Assembly: GCA_025267735.1 (NCBI GenBank)
Contig: CM046311.1
Span: 21,481,020-21,545,019, forward strand
Direction: 5' to 3'
Length of the DNA stretch: 64,000 nucleotides
Source: Mactra quadrangularis
Taxonomy: Eukaryota > Mollusca > Bivalvia > Venerida > Mactridae
This document shows positions 47,001-59,000 of this stretch, one piece after another (the stretch's first letter is position 1; every line of letters begins with the position of its first letter). The notes beneath the pieces are model-generated. The model was not told the origin of the DNA. It made no database searches and was given only the letters and a program-made list of their open reading frames with translations. Made by a program: the position numbers and the translations under genes.

Positions 47001-50000
47001 TAAATACCTTACTTATATAAAATAGCAACTAATGTATGCGTACAATAGTCTGAGGAACTCGGTGTAAAGTCAAACTTCCTATTTATTTAAAGTTTTGTCG
47101 GATGTCTCGAAGGGAAAAGTGTACGTAAGGCCTTCAACAAAAAACGGAGTGTATCAAGACAACATATTTTCAAATCTGGGTGTGCTCATCATTAAAAATG
47201 TTGAAGATTTTCAAAATGTTTTTAGCTCACCTGATACATCTTTTTTAATGTGTGAACAGTTATTGTTTTGAATTTCTTGTCCAAATATTTGGTGTACTTC
47301 TTGTAGATTCAATGGCTACTTTTAATCCCGTTAGTTGATGTAGTTTCTTGCCTGCATGTATGATCAACATTTGACCATTTTAACCCATTCTAACCCAATT
47401 TTATTTCAAGCTATTTCAAGATACCATTTCAATTATTAATTAATTAGATACTATTTCAAGATAACAAAAAGTCTGACAGTTATGTAAATTTATCCAAATT
47501 ATTCTCTTGGTAATTTTCTTTCAGAAAAAAGTCAATGTGCATTTCATTTAGTTATATTTTTACAAAATAAGGTCTAAAGTTGTAGTTAGTACTTTTCAGA
47601 GACTGAAAATTTGTTATTTTGTTGCCTGTGAATTCATGCCATTTTATGTGAACTCAATGACCCAAATTGTTTCTGGCAATAGAGGAGCACACAAAAAATA
47701 TCATATTTATGGCAACTTTTCTTAAATGAAATTTGCTTACTCCAGTTGAAAAACAAATATTTCAAGTCCTTCGACACCCATTTTGAAGAAGCCATGTATA
47801 CACAAATAAGCATGGGCTGATAGCAGATAGGTAAATGGTAAATATTCTTTACCATCAATTATTGAATAAAATTTTAATTTCGTTATGAACAAATGTTTAT
47901 TTTTTTTCTTCCTGATTAGTTTCCATGCAACCTATGGTCAATGACTGTTATAATTCTTACTGTTTGCTCGACAAATGTAGATGTTATCCTGACAATGTTG
48001 AGCGATACTGATTTTATTTGACCTCTAGGTTTTATAAGTGAAGTTTGTGTACCTCTGTAGGAGATAGTGAACAGTTGTTTATACCCTTGTTCAAATATTC
48101 AGACTTACACCTGGCCAACCTAAACTCTAATATTTCTTATCATTGCAACTTTCTTACTGAGTTACCTCGGGTGTGACTGTTCAAGCTAAACTTGGGCTTT
48201 CTACAGTGAATTTCAAAAGTATTGTCACCTTAGTTAAAAGGAATTTAGGTTCTAATTTGGGATTTTAAGATTCTGCATTAAGGTACATAGTGTTAATTTT
48301 TCTGGAATTTTGTTATGCTAATGAAATATTTATTTGGTTTTGCTGAGGATTACTTCCTCTGGCTTTGGATTGCTGAGTGTTGAATTATACAATATATTTT
48401 ATATTGTAATTTAATGCAGTGAGTCCTGAACTTTGATGTTTTATAGTAATGTACATTGTTCATTGTCTTTTACCAGCCTGGCTATATCTAGTATATGAAA
48501 TCAGTAATTTTCACAAGTCAGAATCAGTTTGTGCTAGTTCAGGGCTTTAAGCTGTTGGGTTAAGGTTGATGATGGCTGTAATAAATTCTTCATCCATGTA
48601 AAATCTAGAATAAAAATGCATCAATCTCCATAAACAGATATCCTGTAGAGCGTTGTAGTACAGGATCTCTAAGGTTTGCATGGAGGGTCAGGTCGAGATA
48701 ACCATTATGTCGACCAATCAATGTGTAGCTTTCATCTAGAGGAAACACTACTTATAGCATTTTGATTTCGTAATTTCTATTTTTAGACCAAGGCTTGCAA
48801 GCTATTATTTGACAGCGGTATTATTCACAGTCTGCAATTGGACGGCTCATTTCAAATTGCGTGACATAGACAATGTAAACAAGTTATTGAACATAACGAT
48901 TTTGTCATGAATATCATAATAGGAGAAGGTCACCTGAACGTAACCTCATAAGAAAACAGCCAGATCTTATTAGCGAATAGGCGAGTGAAAAATTTTTGAC
49001 TGGGTTTTAATCAGATTGAAAATGCATTAATTTCAAATTACCAGTAGTTTGAAAAAATAATCACAATAGTCAAAATATGTCTTTGTTTGATTTTGATCAT
49101 AATGTGCCAGTATTAAGTGCATAAAATATTCTATGAAAAAGACTTATCTATCAACTTCAAATAATACTTGATTTTTTGCCAAAATAAAGTCTCAAAATAT
49201 GCCTGGGAAAAAACGAGATGGACTAAAACGTGCATTTTAATGCAATTTGATATACAATATTTAAAAAAAATGTATATATTTTCTATTTGGGAAGGTTGCT
49301 TTGTCATTCAAATAAAACCTGATGTTAACTTTATATCACTGTGCAATGTTTGTTCAGAGTGTACACTGTTTACCATGATATTGTTTAGTTATTCAATTGA
49401 CAAGTTTTTTTGTGACCTTTTTCTATTATTACTTCCTGTACCATCCCACAAAAAGCCGACAATTCTTCCTATTAAGAAATGTCTATTATACATTATTATG
49501 TAACGGTTATTGTATTTATCCACTAGCTTGAAGCCGGGGGGGGGGGGGGGGGCGGTGCAAATTGATTGACAGACTAGTAAAATAATATTTATTCTACTAC
49601 ATAGTTTGTTTAAAACAGCATTTATACAACAATGAATCATAAAATTCTGAAGTTTTAGAAACTTTAAGATCATGGCAGATTAATTTCTGTATTCTGTCTA
49701 AACTGAATTGAGTGGCGATGTTTAGTTTTCTAGTTACATATACCTCCTTTTGGTCCGTTTATAAATCAACTAAAAGGGAGATAACATACCTCATTTTTTC
49801 AAACTAGCATGTTCAAAACACTTCTGGTTCCTGTGCTTACCACTTGTTGCATTGTGGGACAATATGACTAAAACACGCAATGGAGAATTTTTGGCGAAAT
49901 GAAGCAGACATTGGCGTAATGGAGATTTAATTGTTTAAATATATTGGATCTACGACCAACTAACTACACCACTAAATTCCATATCTTTTCCATCAATAGG

Positions 50001-53000
50001 CTGTGCCTATAATTATATAATTTTATTATGTCAAACTATGAGATAATTGTTCAATGAGTTGATAGTCCAAGAGTTACTTGTAAGTGAGGACTTCATCTTA
50101 AGATAGATTATATGGTTTGTTTAAATTGTCACTTGTACTAATAAGTGTTTATTTCCTTCATAATTAATGGTTATAATCATTTTGTATCAAGTGAGAAGAA
50201 AAATAAAATATGAATCGTATAAATGTGGAAAGCTACACAAATTTTTGTTGTAAAATCAATTTCATTTATGATTGAGAATTACCAATCTCAAATCTTAACA
50301 TAATACTGTATGTTTGTATGAATAATTATCATTTTTATTTTACATTAATTTAAATAAATGTTGTAAAACTAACCAAAATAAGTATCCCTCTCAGCTCTTC
50401 ATTCTTTTGAAGGTTAACCACTCTATTCATTGTACATTCTTGTGGAATTCCATGAGAATATGTTAAAACATTAAAAGCAGAATTTAGAATATTTAAGATA
50501 CGAGTATTACTTCAAAATCCACCCCTTCCGCAACTCTTCTTGACAAAGGGCTGTGTCTTGTTGATTAGTCACTAATTGTTGATGAAGGGGCTGGGTCTTG
50601 TTGATTGGTCACTAATTGTTGATGAAGGGGCTGGGTCTTGTTGATTGGTCACTAATTGTTGATGAAGGGGCTGGGTCTTGTTGATTGGTCACTAATTGTT
50701 GATGAAGGAGCTGGGTCTTGTTGATTGGTCACTAATTGTTGATGAAGGAGCTGGGTCTTGTTGATTGGTCACTAATTGTTGATGAAAGGGCTGGGTCTTG
50801 TTGATTGGTCACTAATTGTTGATGAAGGGGCTGGGTCTTGTTGATTGGTCACTAATTGTTGATGAAGGGGCTGGGTCTTGTTGATTGGTCACTAATTGTT
50901 GATGAAGGGGCTGGGTCTTGTTGATTGGTCACTAATTGTTGATGAAGGGGCTGGATCTTGTTGACTGGTCACATATTGTTGATGAACGAGCAGGTCTACT
51001 TGTAAAGTGTAACATATTGTAAGTAAAAGGGGCGGGTCTATGTTTTCCAGAATGAGTGGTTGGCATATTAATCTGAATGAATAGTTGACATTTAGCATAG
51101 TAAATAACCTAACACAACACTAAAATTGAAAACTTCTATCATTATATTGGCCAATAATTTACATTTTCAGATAAGATATAAAACATGAATCAAATTGTTT
51201 GTTGCCATGGTAACAATACGACAGATTCAGGGAATTTTTATCATCCTGATTGTTCTTGTACTAATATATATGGCGATGGCTAAATATGATATAATCAGCT
51301 TAAAGGTCTGTATATATATATATGTGTGTGTCAAACTCTCCATCTTCTTTTTTTGGGTTTAGTTTATGAGTTAAGATGCCACTAACTCTCATTTTGTTTC
51401 GAATTTCTTGGAACTTATTAAATTAAGTGTGTATTGTATTTCTGAACCTTTGGCTATGTTAAAATATATGAAAAAATAATATATACAGACCTTTTGTCGG
51501 CTAGTGATAATATATACTCTATTTTTCTATCAAATTTATGTGTTAGTAATGTTTTGTTAGTATATTCTGATTGATGACTGACATTCAGAGGTATTTTTGT
51601 GAGGGATTTAGTGCTGTAGCAATACACAATTTGATTAAAACCCGATCTAAAATTGTCCGCTCGCCTACTCGCTAATTTAGATCTGGCCGTTTTAAACAAG
51701 GGTCATGTTCAAGTGACCTTTTTTCATTGGTGTGTCAAGTAACTTATTTACATTGTCTACGCCATTTGAAATGAGCCGTCCAATCATAGCCTGTGAATAA
51801 TACCGCTTTCAAATTGGCTCACAAACCTTAGTCTAAAAATATAAATTACGAAATCAAAATGCTTTTAATAGTGGTCTAAATGAAAGCTACACATTGATTG
51901 GGCAACGTAAAGTTCATCTCGACGTGATGCTCCATTGAGATCTCAGAAATCCTGTACGTCAACGTTCTGCAGGATACCTGTTTACGAAGATTGTAGCAAT
52001 ACATTGAATAGATTATATCACAGTGGTCAGTCAACCTACTGCACTGTGTATGGAAAGACTAAATCTCTGAATTAAGCTGTTAATAAGTTACTACTACTAG
52101 GTGCATACTTCCATCAGTGACTGGCAGCTGCCCTACATGATTTAGAATAAGTGGTGTGAGGAATATGGTCCAAGAAATTATTTCATGACCAATCTCAACA
52201 AAAGTATGTGACACCCAGGATATAGGACACGCAACTCCGAGATGAATAGACTTGCTTGCTACATGCTGAAGTAGCGAGTTGGCATTAGTTGAATTTTACT
52301 GTAAGTCTGGGAATAATCCAGGGAGGTAACTAAGTCCCAGAGAATATCAAGGGAGATAAGTAAGTCCTGGAGAATATCAAGGGAGATAACTCACCATTAT
52401 ATTGTTTATATTTTCAGAGTACTACGCCATCAACAACTAGTATGGATATGTCTCATGGTGGTATGAACCATGGTGGAGATACAGGTCACAGCCATGGTGG
52501 ACTTGGAGGGATGGATATGAATGATACTGACAGGACTTGTCAGGGTCACATGTTGGTAAGATGATGTTGTATAATGTTTGAATCATGAGTGAAAGTATAC
52601 ACAAGTGGACCTGGCGTTTAGGAATTCTTCTGACCTGAAAAACAAAATGTGGCCTTATAAAAAAAATTTAATTTGAACTTTTACTTATCAATATGTTTTA
52701 TTTGCATGTTCATTGGTTACTGTTTTGTCTGTGTTGGAAACACTATTAATTATATAGATGTTCATTGCTTCTGTGTCAGTCTTTGTTGTCTGTCACATTG
52801 TTTTATTTTCTTTGCAATTTGGTATCAATGCTCATCGCAATGCCTCTTAGTGTAGTGTGCAAGAAGCATTATGGTATGATATGGTATTTTGTGTTGTTTT
52901 CAAATCATTGAAACTCTTCAGTTGAGCTTATTAGCCTTTTGCTTTTAAACAAATGACAACTATGTTATGAGCATATCACTCATTCAACTCTGTTACCCAT

Positions 53001-56000
53001 GTCTTTGAATGCATTTATATTTAGATAATTTCTTACTATATTGGACTCCTTTGAAATAAAGTATAATTTGAAACTTTCTGGTCAGGGGTTTATCTAAGAT
53101 GGGAGACACTGGTTCTGAAATCTTTTTGAAATTCTTGATATTTTTGTAGAATTAAAATACTAGTGTTAAAATGTTAATACAGACTAAGTAAGAAATGATA
53201 ATAATAATGCATAATACTTCAAGTTTTGTTTCAGTTTTGATTTTATACTATATGTATATATTTTCCTTCAATTGTAGATGTTTTTCCACTCTGGTAAATG
53301 TGAATATATATTGTTTGAAACATTGAGGACTTCAGATGTTGGTAGTAAGTAAATTATGATAATAATTGCTTGTATAGTAACTTGTACTGTAAGCTCTCTC
53401 TCTTGTTTCAACATGTTTACATTTCAATATCAATACATGATTCAAGGTTTGTACAAAATGGAAAAATCATGGAATTTGAATTTTAGGGAAAGTATCAAGA
53501 AAAAGTTTCCAAAATGGCTTCCATTTCACCCTCGCTTATTCTAATAACCTTGTATTACAGTTTTATCATTTTAAACTTAGCCTTTGAAACTTTTAAAAAA
53601 GCTTTTGTACATGAAAAGTAAGAAAATAATTGTTGGTTGGATTTTATTTAAGGTTATTAACAATGGTCAAATTCAAGGTCAAAAACTGACTTAACCAAAA
53701 TTGAAAAATATCTTTTAAATTAAAATCTCAAACTAATCTCAATATTCTCTATATCATTATGTATTTTTCCAGGTATGGTTGGTGCATGTATTGCAGTGTT
53801 TGCTTTAGCTGTGATATATGAAGGTTTAAAAGTGTTACGTGAGATGTTACTACAGAAATCAATGATTACAGCTAACAGATATGCTGTATCTAATGGTTCC
53901 TCGTCACAAGATACCATGGTTGTCAGCAATAAAAATGTGGGGTAGGTACATCATGGTTTTATCTTAATTTTTTTGTTTTCAGACTTACAGACTGGAAGCA
54001 AGTGACATTTTCTCTGGAAAGATTTTTATCTGCTAAGAAGGATTCTAATTGGTATTTAGTCTGCTATGAAGGATTCTAATTGGTATTTAGTCTGCTAAGA
54101 AGGATTCTAATTGGTATTTAGTCTGCTAAGAAGGATTCTAATTGGTATTTAGTCTGCTAAGAAGGATTCTAATTGGTATTTAGTCTCCTAAGAAGGATTC
54201 TAATTGGTATTTAGTCTCCTAAGAAGGATTCTAATTGGTATTTAGTTTCCTAAGAAGGATTCTAATTGGTATTTAGTCTCCTAAGAAGGATTCTAATTGG
54301 TATTTAGTCTCCTAAGAAGGATTCTAATTGGTATTTAGTCTGCTAAGAAGGATTCTAATTGGTATTTAGTCTCCTAAGAAGGATTCTAATTGGTCTTTAA
54401 TCTCCTAAGTAGGATTCTAATTGGTCTTTAATCTCCTAAGTAGGATTTTAATTGATATTTAGAATAGTAACCACTGTTAGTTGGACTTGTGCAATTAACA
54501 ATTTTGTTGGTCTTCATTCAAAATTTCAAGTAAAAAACTCAGGACTGCAAGGGATACCCTGTATAGGGGTCTTCCTTTTCATGTGCAATGAGACTGAAGT
54601 GTGAATAGTATAGTAAAGTAAATAAAACATGGTCTTCAATTATTTCTGATGAAATGTTCTCTGAATTATTTATTTAGAAATGGCTCAGGGTATATTTTTA
54701 TCACACTGATTGCAACATGTATTGTTGTAATAATTAAGGAACTATCACTAGGTTTTCATCTGTATTGATAAAAAATATTTCAATTAGGTTTCAGTCATGT
54801 ATGGCAAAGTTTAATGTGGAATTGATCTTGTATGGCGTCTCTTGGGTTAAATTGAGTTTAGTCTCGGTTTATTACAAAAGTCTAATATTTTGTACAATAC
54901 ATTGACTTATTGTTAGGAGACTGAAATGAATTTAAATCTCACTGGTTAAGTATGTGTGATGAAAGAAGTACATTACGGTTTCATTTCATTCATTTATTTT
55001 TCCCATTTCATACTTAATTAGCACACTACACACATAAATATAGCTGATTAAACATTTTGTAATTAATGTATTTATTATAAGCTATAAGATTCTAATGCTT
55101 TTATTAGCTACATGAAGTTTATATACTTTTAATATAAACAAGCTGTGCCGTAGTATGAAAATGTATCAAATTTACTTAATCACTCCAAAGGGATTTTGCC
55201 TGGTATAAGTTGATTTAAAGCCAATATTTAGGGAGTAAAAGTATTAAATAATTTAGACTTATTTTTTGTTGTCATTATTTATTAATAATTGTAGAATTGT
55301 GAATCATTAATTTGAAAATGATTGATGAAAAATATTTGTAAGAATCAAATTTAAATACCCATTCTGATATACACATAAAGCCTTGGATAAATTTGCAGGC
55401 ATATTCTGAGGTCAGGGATATTGAAAGTAATATTATTTCTTGGATAGGATTTTGACTTCATGAATACATTTATTTAATACTTAGTTACTTGATTAAATAA
55501 ATTATTTATTTTTTTCATTTCCCTACATGTATGACTTCTTGATGGTTTTTAGTTTCTTTCTGGTATAGTTTTTATGTGAAAATCTTGTGCCTTTTTTGAA
55601 CAATTTTAAGAGTTCTATGTTACTTTTTGAAAATCTACTCTTAGTCTTGGTTCCTCTCACTTAATTACAGTAAGAGCAAACTTTCAATAAATCATTTATT
55701 CAGTGCTTTCAGCACTTTGATTAAATTGGTTACCATTTTCATTATGTTGAAAATACACATTCATTTTATGAATTTTTCTTATGCAAAGATTGTTGACTTA
55801 AGAAAATCTCTTCATGGCTCAGGAATGGACTTAGAGATTAGCATGCTTCCAAACTAAAAAGCATTGGGGCCTTACAGAAGTTTAGTTTTATTTTAGAGGG
55901 TTTTTATTTTGCTTGCTTTAAATATTTGCATGCTTTTGTTTATAATATAATCTGGCATACTGGTAATTCTTCTTGTCTTTTAAGCATTGACGTATCCCAT

Positions 56001-59000
56001 CCTAAGACCGAAAGACTGTAAAAAAGAAACTCTTTCAATTATAATTCAAGGCCTCGACAAGTTGATCATATATTTCTTCACTCGCTCACCCCATTTTTTT
56101 CCAGAAAAAAAACACATGATCAACTTGTTGTGGTCCAAAGAAGTATATTAGTGTTTTGAACACTGCTTCCTTCTGGAATTGCTTTTTTCTTAAAACGGCT
56201 TCTTAAAAAGCACAACACGCAGGGCTTGACAGTCTTATTTTAATCTAGGTTGTCCAACCAGTTATATGTTTCACCTGCAGATACCAAATGTTTTACTAGC
56301 AGTAACAAGTTGCCTTAACCCAAGTATATGGCAATCCGACAACATTTAGTGTGGAGCCCTGTTTATGTCAATTAATCTTGTTTGTAATAAGGGCAAATTG
56401 AATTGTGTCAGACTATATTTATATTGTATATCAGCATGCTTGTTGTTAATTTATTGTTTGTAAACTTTTGTTATACAGAAGTTTGGAGAATGGAAATAAG
56501 TTCAGGTGAATAAACCTTTTGTGCATCCCTATACCATACTAACAAGTTTGATTTTATAACACGTCTCAGTAGTTGATATTTAACAATTCTGTTTGAAATT
56601 TTAAAATTTATATTATTGTACTCCAGTCTGATCTTCCATTCTATCTATATGTGTAATATGTATGTTTATGTGTCAGAAATGTAACAAAAATCAGTACATG
56701 TAGAAAATTAATTTCTCAAAATTTGTTGTCACCGACATGTTTGCTTACACCTTTTTGTAAAACGACATAAAAAATAGTTTTTTACAAAAACATAGCTCAT
56801 GTCATAGCTGAACAAAGGAATTAACTTGGCAGAAAAAAATTGTCACTTATTGGATTCATGATTTCACAAAAATTCTGTTTGGTTCTTAACATGTAACATG
56901 TATTTGTGTATTTAAACTAACAATAATTAAAAGTTTTGTCATGTTATGAAAAGGTTGATAATAATGTCTCTTTGATTTTTACTTACATTTTTTATACGCC
57001 CGTTTTGAAAAAACGGTCGTATTATGTTATGATGTTGTCCGTCTGGCCGTCTGGCCGTCTGGCCGTCTGTCCGTCCGTGGACAATTGCTTGTCCGGATGA
57101 TAACTCAAGAAAGGATATACCTAGGTTCCTAAAATTTTATGTGTGGATAGCCCTTGGGTAAAGAAGGTTCCCTATTGATTTTGAGACCCCAGGGTTAAAG
57201 GTCAAGGTCACTGGGACTTAAAATAGGTAAAACTTGTCCGGACAATAACTGAACCACCAATGTACCTAAGTTCACCAAATTTAATGTAAGAGTAGCCCAT
57301 GTGTCAAAGATGTTCCCTATTGGTTTTGGGGCCCCTGCATGAAAGGTCAAGGTCACAGTGGCATCATATGGGGAAAAAACTTGTCCTGACAATAACTTAA
57401 CAACCAATCTACCTAGGTTCACCAAATTTTATGTGAGAGAAGCCCATGTGTCAAGGATGTTCCCAATGGGTTTTGGGGCCCCTGGGTCAAAGGTCAAGGT
57501 CACTGGGACATCAAATTGAAAAACCTTGTCCGGACCATAACTCAACAACGCCTGTACCTAGGTTCACCAAATTTTATGTAAGAGTAGCCCATGTGTCAAA
57601 GATGTGCACTATAGGTTTATGGGGCCCCAGGTTCAAAGGTCAAGGTCACAGGGGCATTATATGGAAAAACTTTGTCCAGACAATAACTGAAAGACCAATG
57701 TACCTAGGTTCACCAAAATTTATGTAAGAGTACCCCATGTGTCAAGAATATGCCCTATTGATTTTGGGGCCCCTGGGTCAAAGTTCAAGGTCACAGTGGC
57801 ATGATATTGAAAAACATTGTCCGGGTAATAACTCAACAATGACTGTACCTAGGTTAACCAAATTTCATGTGAGAGTAGCCCATGTGTCAAGGATGTACCT
57901 TATCAGTTTTGGGAAAACAGGGTTAAGTTTAAATCTTAAACCAGGAGATATCAAATTACCAAGCTGTGACTTCAAATGTTCTATCAATATGTTTATAAAG
58001 TCAAAACGGCAAACAATGAAACACTTGTCCAGACAATAACTGAACCACCAATGTACCTAGGTTCTCCAAATTTTATGTGAGGGTAGCCCTTGGGTAAAGG
58101 TTATGCCCTATTGGTTTTGGGGCTCCTGGGTCACAGGTCAAGGTCACAGGGGCATCATATTGAAAATCCTTGTTTGGACAATAACTCATCAACTACTATA
58201 CCTAGGTTCACAAAATTTGATGTGAAGGTAGCCCTTGTGTCAAGGATGTTCCTATTAGGTTTTTGGGCCCCAGACCCAAAGGTCAAGGTCACAGAGGCAT
58301 CATATGGAAAAACCTTATCCAGACAATAACTGAACAACCAATGTACCTAGGTTCACTAAATTTTATGTGAAAGTAGCCCATGTGTCAAGGTTATGCCCTA
58401 TTGGTTTTGGGGCACCTGGGTCAAAGGTCAAGGTCACAGGGGCATCATATTGAAAAACATTGTCCGGATAATTACTCAACAATGATTGTACCAAAGTTCA
58501 CCAAATTTCATGTGAGAGTAGCCCATGTGTCAAGGATATACCTTATCAGTTTTGGGAAAACAGGGTTAAGTTTAAATCTTAAACCAGAAGATATCAAATA
58601 ACCAAGCTGTGACTTCAAATGTTCTATCAATATGTTTATAAAGTCAAAACGGCAAACAATGAAACACTTGTCCAGACAATAACTGAACCACCAATGTACC
58701 TAGGTTCTCCAAATTTTATGTGAGGGTAGCCCTTGGGTAAAGGTTATGCCCTATTGGTTTTGGGGCTCCTGGGTCAAAGGTCATGGTCACAGGGGCATCA
58801 TATTGAAAATCCTTGTTTGGACAATAACTCATCAACTACTGTACCTAGGTTCACAAAATTTTATGTGAAGGTAGCCCTTTTGTCAAGGATGTTCCCAATA
58901 GGTTTTTGGGCCCCAGACCCAAAGGTCAAGGTCACAGAGGCATCATATGGAAAAACCTTGTCCAGACAATAACTGAATAACCAATGTACCTAGGTTCACT

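Noticed and set aside
49168..49503. 111-codon ORF, the longest in the window
   Set aside because: AT-driven residues only, no exon borders, and no recognisable motif.
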